From positions 1,054,001-1,118,000 of the forward strand of contig NC_014313.1 in assembly GCF_000143145.1 (NCBI RefSeq): 64,000 nt of DNA, written 5' to 3'. Shown in pieces: positions 55,589 through 64,000 of the stretch. Origin of the DNA: Hyphomicrobium denitrificans ATCC 51888 (lineage in GTDB: Bacteria > Pseudomonadota > Alphaproteobacteria > Rhizobiales > Hyphomicrobiaceae). The notes beneath the pieces were generated by a model. That model saw nothing but the letters and a program-made list of their open reading frames with translations, searched no databases and was not told the DNA's origin. Position numbers and translations under genes: made by a program. Within the stretch, counting starts at the first letter, position 1, and each line of letters opens with the position of its first letter.

Positions 55589-56416
55589 TGAATCCGGTTC
55601 GATCAGGAAGCTCTTGCTCGACGTTGAAACTGCGCTTTGATGCGCCTCGGCTTCGTCCTTCAGGTGCACGCCGGAGAGGCCGCGCTTGCGCGCTTCGGTC
55701 ATCAGGTAGAACAATTTGTGGGCGGCGCCTTCGTAGTTCAGCCCTTCGCGCCGGACGTTGGAGATGCAGTTGCGCGCTTCGTCGGTTAGCCCGACGCGCG
55801 GGTTCAACGTCATATAGATGCCCATGCTGTCGGGAGAGCTGAGGCCGGGGCGCTCGCCGATCAGAACAACGACCATCTTGGCGCCGAGCAGCTGCCCGAT
55901 CTCATCGCCGACGGCGACGCGGGCTTCGCGGATGATGACGAGCGGCGCGATGCGCCAGCCTTCCTTGACGAGCGGTGGCAGGATGACGTCGAGGAACGGA
56001 GCGGCGTTCTCTTCGATCGCAAACGACGACAGGCCGTCGCCGATCACGAAGACGACGTCGTAACCGCTGCCTGCGCGCGCCATGTCGGTCAGCGCGGCGC
56101 GTGACTCCTCATCCAGACGGCGGCCCATGTCCGGGCGCTGCAGGTACATCGGACGGTTGGCGGCGGCGCTGTGCATGAGGCACGTGTCGTGACCGCGCGT
56201 CTTGAGCGCCGACTGAAGTGCCGTGGTGTCGAGCTCGTGGTGGACGGCGTTGCGTGCGCGGGCGTGGGCAAGTTGAAATTCCAGATGCGGCTTCGTCGGC
56301 AGGCTCGTGCCGGCGCGCCCGAGCGCGATGCGCGCGGGCGTGTATTGGCGGAGCTTGTCCCAGGGATTGGTGACGACGACGGGCTTCTTTTCATCCGGCA
56401 TCTTTTTATCCGACAT
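55574..56416 (-). CDS. eutC: Ethanolamine ammonia-lyase small subunit
   Basis: 280 residues. [38 protein letters not shown] and [18 protein letters not shown] are conserved EutC motifs. The later [33 protein letters not shown] holds the cobalamin-side loop. Together with EutB it converts ethanolamine to acetaldehyde and ammonia using adenosylcobalamin. It has no microcompartment targeting extension at the N-terminus. It lies 14 bases after eutB and overlaps the DUF488 gene at its 3' end. Confidence 0.94.
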   Translation of the reverse strand: MSDKKMPDEKKPVVVTNPWDKLRQYTPARIALGRAGTSLPTKPHLEFQLAHARARNAVHHELDTTALQSALKTRGHDTCLMHSAAANRPMYLQRPDMGRRLDEESRAALTDMARAGSGYDVVFVIGDGLSSFAIEENAAPFLDVILPPLVKEGWRIAPLVIIREARVAVGDEIGQLLGAKMVVVLIGERPGLSSPDSMGIYMTLNPRVGLTDEARNCISNVRREGLNYEGAAHKLFYLMTEARKRGLSGVHLKDEAEAHQSAVSTSSKSFLIEPDSSPGS

Positions 56417-56430
56417 GGCCGTGCTTGACC

Positions 56431-57819
56431 TCAGTGGAGATGTGCAAGTGCGCGCTGGAACGGTTTGGGCAACGTGTCGGAGAGTTTCATGGCATCGCCG
56501 TCCTCGAAAATGCCGACGTTCAAGAGCCAGTCTTCGAATTCCGGCGAGGGCTTCAATCCGAGCGCCTTGCGGGCATAGAGCGCGTCATGAAACGACGTCG
56601 TCTGGTAATTCAGCATGATGTCGTCGGAGCCCGGAATGCCCATGATGAACGTGATGCCGGCGACGCCGAGCAGCGTCAGCAAGGTGTCCATGTCATTCTG
56701 GTCGGCTTCGGCGTGGTTTGTATAGCAGATGTCGCAACCCATCGGCACGCCGAGGAGCTTTCCGCAGAAGTGATCTTCCAGTCCGGCGCGAATAATCTGG
56801 CGGCCGTCGTAAAGGTATTCGGGGCCGATGAAGCCGACGACGGTGTTGACGAGCAGCGGCTCGAATTTTCTGGCAACGGCGTAAGCGCGGGCTTCGAGCG
56901 TCTGCTGATCGACGCCGTGGTGGGCGTTGGCGGAAAGCGCGCTGCCCTGACCCGTCTCGAAGTACATGGCGTTGTTGCCGACCGTGCCGCGCTGCAGGCT
57001 TTGCGCCGCTTCGTAGCCTTCCTTCAGCATCGCGAGATTGATGCCGAAGCTGCCGTTGGCTGCTTCCGAGCCTGCGATCGACTGGAACACGAGGTCGACG
57101 GGCGCGCCCTTGTTGATGCAGGCGATGCTGGTCGTGACGTGCGTGAGGATGCACGATTGCGTCGGAATGTTATAGCGCTGGATAATCTCGTGCAGCATCT
57201 CGATCAGCGTCGTGACGGCGGCGGTGCTGTCGGTCGCGGGATTGATGCCGATCACGGCGTCGCCGTTGCCGTACATCAGCCCATCGACGATGCTCGCCGC
57301 GATGCCGGTCGGATCGTCGGTCGGATGATTGGGCTGCAAGCGCGTTGAAAGTCGACCTTTGAGCCCGATCGTGTTGCGGAACTTGGTCACGACACGGCAT
57401 TTCTGCGCGATCAGAACCATGTCCTGCACGCGGCAGATTTTTGAAACCGCCGCGACCATTTCCGGGGTCAGTCCGGGTGCGAGCATAGCGAGGGACCGTT
57501 CCGTCGCCTCATCCGAAAGCAGCCAGTCTCGAAATGCGCCGACGGTCAAATGCGAAACGGGCGCGAACGCCTTGGCATTATGATCGTCGATGATCAGACG
57601 CGTGACCTCGTCGATCTCATAAGGAATGAGATGATCGACGAGGAATTCCTTGAGCGGGACATCGGCGAGCGCCATCTGGGCGGCAACCCGTTCCTCGTCG
57701 TCGCCCGCCGCGACACCGGCGAGATAATCGCCGGATCGCGCAGGCGTGGCTTTCGCCATGAGGACCTTGAGGTTCTCGAAGCTGAACCGGTGTCCTCCGA
57801 TGGAATAGGTGTAGCTCAT
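56431..57819 (-). CDS. eutB: Ethanolamine ammonia-lyase large subunit
   Basis: 462 residues. The TIM-barrel subunit shows its conserved blocks: [68 protein letters not shown] and [11 protein letters not shown]. It binds substrate and, with EutC, adenosylcobalamin. The gene lies 32 bases after the permease, all in one minus-strand operon. No structural shell genes or eutG/E are present in the window. Confidence 0.95.
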   Translation of the reverse strand: MSYTYSIGGHRFSFENLKVLMAKATPARSGDYLAGVAAGDDEERVAAQMALADVPLKEFLVDHLIPYEIDEVTRLIIDDHNAKAFAPVSHLTVGAFRDWLLSDEATERSLAMLAPGLTPEMVAAVSKICRVQDMVLIAQKCRVVTKFRNTIGLKGRLSTRLQPNHPTDDPTGIAASIVDGLMYGNGDAVIGINPATDSTAAVTTLIEMLHEIIQRYNIPTQSCILTHVTTSIACINKGAPVDLVFQSIAGSEAANGSFGINLAMLKEGYEAAQSLQRGTVGNNAMYFETGQGSALSANAHHGVDQQTLEARAYAVARKFEPLLVNTVVGFIGPEYLYDGRQIIRAGLEDHFCGKLLGVPMGCDICYTNHAEADQNDMDTLLTLLGVAGITFIMGIPGSDDIMLNYQTTSFHDALYARKALGLKPSPEFEDWLLNVGIFEDGDAMKLSDTLPKPFQRALAHLH

Positions 57820-57851
57820 GTGACACTCGCCGTTGCTGGAGGTTCGAGAGC

Positions 57852-59261
57852 TTAGAAAATTTCTTCTTCGCCTGGCGCCGCCGCCACGAGATGGTGGCGA
57901 CTATAAAGTCCGAAGTATGCGATGAATACCGCATAGACAACGGCGGCACCGATCACGACGCGCGGGTCGACGAGGAAGCCGGCGACGACCGCAACGCACG
58001 CGAGTACGAGTGCGATGCCGGATGTCAGGATGCCGCCCGGCGTTCGATATGGACGCTCGAGATCGGGCTCCCGCACGCGCAGCGCGATGTGCGCCGCCAT
58101 CATCATCACATAGGAAATGGTCGCTCCGAAGACGGCGATCAAGATCAGAAGATCGCCCTGGCCGCTGAGCGACAGCAGGAAGCCGATGATGCCCGGAACG
58201 ATGAGCGCGACGTACGGCGTCTTGCGATTGTTGGTCAGCGACAGGGCTCGCGGCAGGTAACCGGCGCGAGACATCGCGAACACCAGACGCGAGTAGCCGA
58301 AGATGATCGAGAAGAAGCTCGCGATCAGACCGGCAAGGCCGACGAAGTTGACGAAGCGGCTGACCCATGTCGGCCCCCCGTAGACTTTCGCCGACTCGAG
58401 CGCTTCGACGAGCGGATTGCCCGAGGCTTTGAGAGCGTCGGCGCCGGCTCCGCCGGGTCCGAACAGCAGGATGAGAGCACAGGACGCGAGCAGCACGAGG
58501 ATGCCGCCGATCAAGCCGCGCGGCAGATCGCGTTTCGGATCGCTGGTTTCTTCCGCCGCGAGCGGAACGCCCTCGATCGCGAGGAAGAACCAGATGGCGT
58601 AGGGAATGGCTGCCCAGATGCCGATGTAACCGAAGGGCAGGAACGGACTTGCTCCGGCGGCGTCGGTCACCGGAATGTCGAACAGGTTGTCGGCATTGAA
58701 GTGCGGGATCATCGCGACCAGGAAGACGATCAGCGCCACGACGGCGAGCGCCGTGATCGCGAAAATCAGACGAAGGGCTTCGCCCGCGCCATAGAGGTGG
58801 ATGCCTAAAAATACAGCATAAAAGGCCAGATAGACGACCCAGCCGTCGATGCCGAACAACGAATTGCAGTAAGCGCCAATGAAAACTGCGATTGCAGCGG
58901 GGGCGATCGCATATTCGATCAGGATGGCGATGCCGCAAAGAAAGCCGCCCCACGGACCGAACGCACGACGCGCGAAGCCGTAGCCGCCGCCGGCTGTTGG
59001 AGCGATGGTCGCGAGTTCGGCAAGCGCGAAGCACATGCACGTGTACATCGTCGCCATCAACAGCGACGCCACGAACAGACCGCCCCAGCCGCCCTGCGCG
59101 AGGCCGAAGTTCCAGCCCGCGTAATCGCCTGAAATCACGTAAGCAACGCCGAGGCCGACGAGCAGCAGCCATCCGGCTGCGCCGCGCTTCAGCTGCCTTT
59201 TCTCGAAGTATTCATTACCGACTTTGTCGTATTCGACTCCACCCTGTCCCGTCGTCTCCAT
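57852..59261 (-). CDS. eat: Ethanolamine permease
   Basis: 469 residues, APC-type transporter with about 12 spans. The N-terminal YVISGDYAGWNFGLAQGGWGGLFVA and the later EETSDPKRDLPRGLIGGIL are typical of the ethanolamine permease group. It imports ethanolamine for EutBC. Start ATG 59261 has AGAGGA about seven bases upstream. The longer TTG frame at 59267 adds two residues. It is the first gene of eat-eutB-eutC. Confidence 0.9.
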   Translation of the reverse strand: METTGQGGVEYDKVGNEYFEKRQLKRGAAGWLLLVGLGVAYVISGDYAGWNFGLAQGGWGGLFVASLLMATMYTCMCFALAELATIAPTAGGGYGFARRAFGPWGGFLCGIAILIEYAIAPAAIAVFIGAYCNSLFGIDGWVVYLAFYAVFLGIHLYGAGEALRLIFAITALAVVALIVFLVAMIPHFNADNLFDIPVTDAAGASPFLPFGYIGIWAAIPYAIWFFLAIEGVPLAAEETSDPKRDLPRGLIGGILVLLASCALILLFGPGGAGADALKASGNPLVEALESAKVYGGPTWVSRFVNFVGLAGLIASFFSIIFGYSRLVFAMSRAGYLPRALSLTNNRKTPYVALIVPGIIGFLLSLSGQGDLLILIAVFGATISYVMMMAAHIALRVREPDLERPYRTPGGILTSGIALVLACVAVVAGFLVDPRVVIGAAVVYAVFIAYFGLYSRHHLVAAAPGEEEIF

Positions 59262-59531
59262 ACCCAATCCTCTTGAATGTTATTATTTTTTCCGAGTGGC
59301 GGCGCATCCGGCTAGCCGGACCGAAGGGCACGCCTAGTGCTGCAAGTGACGATTACTGCCGGCATCATCATTGGCCCCAAAAGGAGCGACGGAACGCATT
59401 GGTTCCGAGTAGCGTAGGACGGTAGGACTGCGCTAATATGCCGTCTATCCATTTTCGGCACGCGTGCACGCCGACTTAAGTCCAGTGCGCGAACGGCAAT
59501 CGGAAGCACTTGAGATAGGGTGTTGTGCGGG
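59262..59531. promoter_or_regulatory. Divergent eat/AraC-regulator control region
   Basis: 270 bases between the permease and the divergent regulator gene. It holds a perfect 14-base palindrome TCCGGCTAGCCGGA (59307-59320) and a CGGAAC-N6-GTTCCG repeat (59390-59407). Either may be the site for the divergent AraC-type protein. A B12 box (GCCACTG) was looked for on both strands and not seen, so a cobalamin riboswitch is unlikely. Confidence 0.45.
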
Positions 59532-60545
59532 ATGGAATTGCGGTCCGACTCTCACGAACTTCCGATGAGCGTGCCTGCGGGCGAGACTGCCATTATCCAC
59601 GCGGCCAGCACGTCCGACATCGACGAGCAAGCGGCTCTGCTGCGTGGCTGGAACCAGACCTACGAACAGATTTCAGCTGGGCGCTTCAATGGCTCGTTTC
59701 TCGAAACGCAAATTGACTGCGTTCAATTGTTTCGCGAAGTCACCAGCAATTCCTTGCAGCAGACGGGTGCACTTCCTGAGGGGACGATCGCCGTCGGCGC
59801 GCCGCTGTCGCTGCATGGCAGCGCCACCTTTTGCGGGCGGTCTTGCAATGGCCAGCAACTGCACGTGTTCTCGGGCAAGGATCAATTCGAATTCTTCTCG
59901 CCGCGGGGATTGGACATCGTCGGATTCGTGCTGGACGAAAGCGATCTGCGTAGCGCCCTGACACATGACGAACTCGAGGACGTCATGCCGTCGCTCGCAA
60001 TACCGCATCTGCGGTTCGCGGATATCGCCGCGCTCAATCGCATGCGCTCCATTTTTCTCGATGTCTGCGAGATCCTGGCGGAGCCTGATGCTTCGGCTCG
60101 AGACCGGGTGCGGCTATCGTCGATGTCACGCGATCTGATCGCAGCGATCGTCAGCGGTCTGGCGCACGGCTATGGCGACCGGTTCGACGTTCCGCAGGCA
60201 AGGCGGGCGCTGATCGTCCGCGATGCGCGTGACCTGATTTCGGAATGGTCGCAGGATTTGAAAGGGATCGCCGATCTCTGTCGTGAATTGGGTGTCAGCC
60301 GGCGGGCGCTGCAGCAGTCGTTTCAGGACACGCTCGGCGTGAAGCCATCAGTTTATATGCGGGCCGTTCGCATGAACGGCGCGCGCCGCGCGATCAAGAC
60401 GGAAAGCTCGGTCGCGGAGGCGGCGACTCTCTGGGGCTTCTGGCATTTCGGCCGCTTCGCGCGCGACTACAACATGATGTTCGGGGAACTGCCCTCCGAA
60501 GCGTTCCGCCGTTACCACGGTGTCGCTGAGCAGGCGCATCGGTAA
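59532..60545 (+). CDS. AraC-family transcriptional regulator (EutR-like)
   Basis: 337 residues. The N-terminal 220 residues form a sensor domain of the EutR type (GWNQTYEQISAGRFNGSFLETQI, VQLFREVTSNSLQQ, SFCGRS-like Cys pair). The C-terminal 100 form a double helix-turn-helix (DLCRELGVSRRALQQSFQDTLGVKPSVYMRAVRMNGARRA, EAATLWGFWHFGRFARDYNMMFG). It is transcribed away from eat-eutBC, so it is the likely activator of ethanolamine use. ATG 59532 is chosen over GTG 59520. Confidence 0.85.
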   Translation: MELRSDSHELPMSVPAGETAIIHAASTSDIDEQAALLRGWNQTYEQISAGRFNGSFLETQIDCVQLFREVTSNSLQQTGALPEGTIAVGAPLSLHGSATFCGRSCNGQQLHVFSGKDQFEFFSPRGLDIVGFVLDESDLRSALTHDELEDVMPSLAIPHLRFADIAALNRMRSIFLDVCEILAEPDASARDRVRLSSMSRDLIAAIVSGLAHGYGDRFDVPQARRALIVRDARDLISEWSQDLKGIADLCRELGVSRRALQQSFQDTLGVKPSVYMRAVRMNGARRAIKTESSVAEAATLWGFWHFGRFARDYNMMFGELPSEAFRRYHGVAEQAHR

Positions 60546-60741
60546 AACGAACGGCGCGCGACGGCCACTTAATGTGCGGTGCGCAAAAACGCTGATCCAT
60601 ATCAAATCGTAAGGCGATGTTTTGATCGTGCGACGCAATAGCGCTTCGCAAGCGCGAAATGATGCGTCTGTTCGCCGTCCGTTTAGCATTTTGACTTACG
60701 CTGTGGAGGTTCCGAAATTGAATTAAGAAGCGTGCATAAGC

Positions 60742-63003
60742 ATGACGAGTTGGAATATCGCTAAATATGTAATGAGCCCACGCATTTGGGCGGTTGCTGG
60801 ATTCGGCGTCGCGCAAGGCGTGCTGGTCTACGTGTTAACGGACGTCTCCATTTGGGCCGCTGCAACGGCTGCAGTTCTTTCCTCATTTGCGATCACGATT
60901 GCGGGCGCCGCGGTTTTTACGTCGAACCGGCAGCTCCGCGTCGGGCATTTGGAGCCCCACGACGCGTCCATCGAAGAATTCTTTTACGTGCTGAAGTGGA
61001 ACGTGGCCGGCCAGCTCGTTGACGCGAACGAGAGGTATCTCGAGCGCATCGGCTACACGCTCGAAGAGCTGCGCAAGCTGCCACGGCATCAGATCGACGA
61101 CGAAAATGCCTCGCTCTCAGAGATGTGGCCACTGGTCCGCGCGGGAAAGTCCTGGAGCGGCGAGTTCTGCGATCAGGCCAAGGACGGATCGCTGGTGTGG
61201 ATGAGCGCGATCGTCGTGCCAGTGCGCGATGCAGAAGGCGTCCTGCAATCGTTGACGACAGTAGGTGTCGACGTCAGCGACAAGCGCCGCGCGCAGCAAG
61301 CGCTCAAGGAGGCAAACTCCCGGCTGCAGGCCTTCGTCAAGCATGCGCCAGCGGCGGTTGCGATGTTCGACAGCGACATGCGCTACGTCGCCTACACGGA
61401 TCGCTGGCTCGCGGATTATAGTCTTGGAACCGCCGATCTCACCGGACGCTGTCACTACGACGTGTTCCCTGAAATTCCGGAGCATTGGAAGCGCAAGCAT
61501 CAGCGCATCCTCGCAGGCGCAATGGAGCGCTGCGAGGAAGAGAAATTCATCAGGGCCGACGGCCACGAAAACATCATTCGCTGGGAAGTCCGTCCCTGGT
61601 ATCTGCCCGATCAGAGCATCGGCGGCATGATGATGATGACGGAGGAGGTTTCGGAGCGGAACAAGATCCGCGATGAGCTGTGGCGGCTCGCGAACCTCGA
61701 CGTCCTGACGTCGCTGCCGAACCGGCTGTCGTTCAACGAACTGCTGTTCAACGAAATACAGTTCGCGCAATTGACCAGCGCGTCGTTTGCTGTCGCGCTT
61801 CTCGATATCGATCGGCTGAAAGAGGTGAACGACACGCTCGGCCACGACGTCGGCGATCAGATGCTGAAGCAATTGGCGGCGCGGATGAAGGACGCGTTGG
61901 GCGGGATCGGAAAGATCGCGCGCTTGGGCGGCGATGAGTTTGCCGTCCTGATACGAGGGCAGGACAAGGAAATCGCTGCAGCCTTCGACGTCATTCATGA
62001 AGCATTGGAAAAACCGCTCGCGATCGGCGGCACGCGCCGAATCTGCACGATCAGCGTCGGCGTCACCAAGTTTCCGCAAGACGCAACGACGGCAGGCGAG
62101 CTTCTGAAAAGCGCCGATCTTGCGCTGTATCGCGCCAAATCCGATGGGCGCGATCGCGTCGTCCATTTCGTTCCCGACATGCGGCGCGCGTTGCGCAGAC
62201 GCGTGGAATTGCAACAGGAAGCGCGTCACGGCCTCGAATCCGGTCAGTTCATCCTGCACTTCCAGCCGATCATCGCTGCCGATCCCAAGCGTCCGGTATC
62301 GTTCGAAGCCCTGCTGCGCTGGAAGCATCCGGTGGAAGGCCTGTTGACGCCAGGGCTTTTCGAGGAAGTGCTCGACGACCCGCGATTGGCTTCCTCCGTC
62401 GGCAGCTACGTCATCGAGATGGCGATACGGCAAGCGGCGACATGGATGGCGCAAGGCAAGGAGTTCGGGCGCATCGCCGTCAACGTCCTGTCGGCGGATT
62501 TCACGATCGGCTGTCTTGCGACGCGGCTTCAGGCGACGCTGGCGCGTTATCATGTGCCGGCGAGCAAGCTCTGCATCGAGGTTACCGAACGGGTCTTCCT
62601 CGGCGGCGGCGTCACGAACATCGCGGATGCGATGCATCGCATCAACGCGCTGGGCGTCGAAGTCGCGCTCGACGATTTCGGGACCGGCTACGCGTCGCTG
62701 ACGCATCTCAAGGCGTTCCCGATCGACCGCTTGAAAATCGATCGCTCGTTCGTTCAGGACATGCACGAGAACCACGAAAGTTTGTCGATCGTGAAGGCCA
62801 TCGTTCAGCTCGGACAGAGCCTCGGACTGCGCGTCACCGCCGAAGGTGTCGAAAAGTACGAGCAGTTCGTGCTGTTGCAGAGCATGGGTTGCGGCAGCTT
62901 CCAAGGCTACTATTTCTCGCCGCCGCGCGGGGCGGAAGATCTTGTCAACTTCGACGCCGGCGACCTGTCCGAACGCCGGCCCGCGGCTCGTGCCGTCGGC
63001 TGA
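60742..63003 (+). CDS. Membrane-anchored PAS-PAS-GGDEF-EAL cyclic-di-GMP protein
   Basis: 753 residues. Two N-terminal spans (about 14-33 and 38-58) lead to two PAS domains (about 75-185 and 195-305), a GGDEF domain with intact GGDEF at 396-400 and an EAL domain with FEALLRW at 521-527 and DDFGTGYASL. No RxxD inhibitory site is visible five residues before GGDEF. Both catalytic motifs are complete, so synthesis and breakdown of cyclic-di-GMP are both possible. The PAS pair suggests redox or ligand sensing. No strong ribosome binding site precedes ATG 60742. Confidence 0.9.
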   Translation: MTSWNIAKYVMSPRIWAVAGFGVAQGVLVYVLTDVSIWAAATAAVLSSFAITIAGAAVFTSNRQLRVGHLEPHDASIEEFFYVLKWNVAGQLVDANERYLERIGYTLEELRKLPRHQIDDENASLSEMWPLVRAGKSWSGEFCDQAKDGSLVWMSAIVVPVRDAEGVLQSLTTVGVDVSDKRRAQQALKEANSRLQAFVKHAPAAVAMFDSDMRYVAYTDRWLADYSLGTADLTGRCHYDVFPEIPEHWKRKHQRILAGAMERCEEEKFIRADGHENIIRWEVRPWYLPDQSIGGMMMMTEEVSERNKIRDELWRLANLDVLTSLPNRLSFNELLFNEIQFAQLTSASFAVALLDIDRLKEVNDTLGHDVGDQMLKQLAARMKDALGGIGKIARLGGDEFAVLIRGQDKEIAAAFDVIHEALEKPLAIGGTRRICTISVGVTKFPQDATTAGELLKSADLALYRAKSDGRDRVVHFVPDMRRALRRRVELQQEARHGLESGQFILHFQPIIAADPKRPVSFEALLRWKHPVEGLLTPGLFEEVLDDPRLASSVGSYVIEMAIRQAATWMAQGKEFGRIAVNVLSADFTIGCLATRLQATLARYHVPASKLCIEVTERVFLGGGVTNIADAMHRINALGVEVALDDFGTGYASLTHLKAFPIDRLKIDRSFVQDMHENHESLSIVKAIVQLGQSLGLRVTAEGVEKYEQFVLLQSMGCGSFQGYYFSPPRGAEDLVNFDAGDLSERRPAARAVG

Positions 63004-63167
63004 CACCGGCATCGTCAGTCGAGGCAGGCATCGGGCGTGGCTGGAGGTGAAAAAAAGCTGGAGTACGCCAGAATTGTCAATTTCTCCGGCTGCCCGTTCG
63101 GCTACAACTTCCGTTCGGGCCCGGCCGATGGTCGCGCGGGGGCCGGAAGCGATCATAGAGCCTGGCG

Positions 63168-63362
63168 ATGAAGTGGATGCTCGTCGAACGTAAGCCCGAT
63201 GTCATTTATTCCGGCGGCACGGAAATCTATCTGGGCAAGGGCAACAGCGGCGTCCCGGACGTGGATGACGCGATGACGTTTGCAACGAGGCAAGAGGCCG
63301 AGGAGCATCGGCGTACGCTGACCAACCGCTATCACTGGGTGGCGATCACGGAGCCGAAATAA
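63168..63362 (+). CDS. Small hypothetical protein (64 residues)
   Basis: MKWMLVERKPDVIYSGGTEIY at the start, then a Gly-rich turn (LGKGNSGVPDVDDAMTF) and a helix (TRQEAEEHRRTLTNRY) ending HWVAITEPK. The alternation of strand and helix suggests a compact domain. I do not recognise a family. It lies 165 bases after the GGDEF-EAL gene and 124 bases before the Ku gene, on the same strand. Confidence 0.5.
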   Translation: MKWMLVERKPDVIYSGGTEIYLGKGNSGVPDVDDAMTFATRQEAEEHRRTLTNRYHWVAITEPK

Positions 63363-63485
63363 CCAACCGGAACAGCGTTAAGCGGAACTGTTGCCCGCAT
63401 CGCGGCGTTCTTCGGCGTAAACGGGGGATTTCGCGCGTTTCTGCGCTATAATCCTCCCATTGTATTGCGTCCCAGGGAGTAAATC

Positions 63486-64000
63486 ATGGCCACCGCGCGG
63501 TCGTTCTGGAAGGGGCATCTCCGCCTGGCTCTTGTCACCATTCCGATCCGGCTCGTCAGCGCGACCTCTTCCGAGGACAAGATCGCGCTGCACCAGGTCG
63601 ATCGTAAATCGAAACAGCGTATCCGCTATCAGAAGGTGGCGGGAGAGACCGGCAAGGTCGTGCCGCAATCCGACATCGTGCAAGGCTATGAGCTCGATGA
63701 CGGCAGTTATGTGCTGTTCGAGCCGGACGAGCTCGACAAGCTCAAGCTCTCGACGCGGCACACGATCGAGCTGACGGAATTCGTCGATGCGTGCTCCATC
63801 GATCCGCTGTACTTCGATAATCCGTATTACGTGCTTCCTGACGGCGACGTCGCGGAGGAAGGCTATCGCATCATCCGCGATGCGCTGAAGGAGTCGAAGA
63901 AATTCGGCGTCGGACAGCTGACGATGCGCGGACGCGAGAATCTGATCGCGATGAAGCCGAGCGGCGATGGTTTGATGATCGAGACGCTGCGGTACGCCAA
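63486..64000 (+). CDS. ku: Non-homologous end-joining Ku protein (5' part, runs off the window)
   Basis: The frame is open from ATG 63486 to the right edge, giving 171 residues of a usual 270-300. ARSFWKGHLRLALVTIPIRLVSATSSEDKIALHQVDRKSKQRIRYQKV and the later YELDDGSYVLFEPDELDKLKL are diagnostic of bacterial Ku. Ku forms a ring on broken DNA ends and recruits the LigD ligase, which may lie beyond the window. Confidence 0.95.
   Translation, partial: MATARSFWKGHLRLALVTIPIRLVSATSSEDKIALHQVDRKSKQRIRYQKVAGETGKVVPQSDIVQGYELDDGSYVLFEPDELDKLKLSTRHTIELTEFVDACSIDPLYFDNPYYVLPDGDVAEEGYRIIRDALKESKKFGVGQLTMRGRENLIAMKPSGDGLMIETLRYA

Noticed and set aside
59262..59531. Cobalamin riboswitch before the ethanolamine operon
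   Set aside because: No B12-box sequence on either strand and the gap is short for the motif.

Overview
The window is about 64 kb of GC-rich chromosome from an alphaproteobacterium, most likely a Hyphomicrobium-like member of the Hyphomicrobiales (Rhizobiales). The genus is an inference. It rests on the alphaproteobacterial layout of the ribosomal operons (adk directly after secY, no rpsD in the alpha operon, no rpmJ), an NDUFS4-like complex I accessory subunit, a fused SoxYZ-like carrier of the type found beside quinoprotein dehydrogenases in methylotrophs, an AEP-independent Ku gene, and APS-type sulfate reduction.

Layout. 1-4.45 kb: a truncated small membrane protein, tRNA-Gly, SoxYZ-like carrier, bactofilin, a Tat-exported OpgG/OpgD glucan protein and a YbjQ-family protein. 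4.57-17.2 kb: tRNA-Trp, secE-nusG-rplKA-rplJL-rpoBC, ending in a strong intrinsic terminator. 17.3-36.8 kb: a promoter followed by the fused str, S10, spc and alpha operons (rpsL to rplQ, including secY, adk and rpoA), again ending in an intrinsic terminator. 36.9-39.5 kb: an extended SDR and a Do-type periplasmic protease. 39.5-43.7 kb: sulfate assimilation on the minus strand (cysH-cysD-cysN, then a TauE/SafE transporter) with a palindromic candidate operator. 43.8-49.3 kb: a BaiN/HI0933-type flavoprotein, a 0.74-kb stretch with no convincing gene, a double cold-shock protein with a DUF192 partner, a proline-rich envelope protein, tRNA-Pro and two divergent small cytochromes c. 49.5-52.0 kb: a polysaccharide pyruvyl transferase-like gene and a QueC-like PP-loop gene lying against the 3' end of tRNA-Arg. 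52.2-55.6 kb: an OFA-type MFS carrier, the NDUFS4-like subunit, a uracil-DNA-glycosylase-fold protein and a DUF488 protein. 55.6-60.5 kb: microcompartment-free ethanolamine catabolism (permease, eutB, eutC) with a divergent AraC-type regulator. 60.7-64 kb: a PAS-PAS-GGDEF-EAL protein, a 64-residue unknown protein and the start of a Ku gene.

The most unusual signals are in otherwise ordinary translation genes. The EF-Tu has a remodelled switch I ([12 protein letters not shown] in place of the near-universal RGITI context, with about six extra residues before it). Ribosomal protein L2 lacks the hallmark histidine of HPHGGGEG (it reads [10 protein letters not shown]). L5, L22, S3 and L15 carry low-complexity basic tails. 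The best candidate for a little-described system is the pyruvyl-transferase/QueC-like pair beside tRNA-Arg. Non-coding structure is rich: three stacked hairpins between rplL and rpoB, a composite palindromic repeat between rpoB and rpoC with a related copy between tuf and rpsJ, and TAGGGA-rich dispersed repeats at 2.1 and 36.2 kb.
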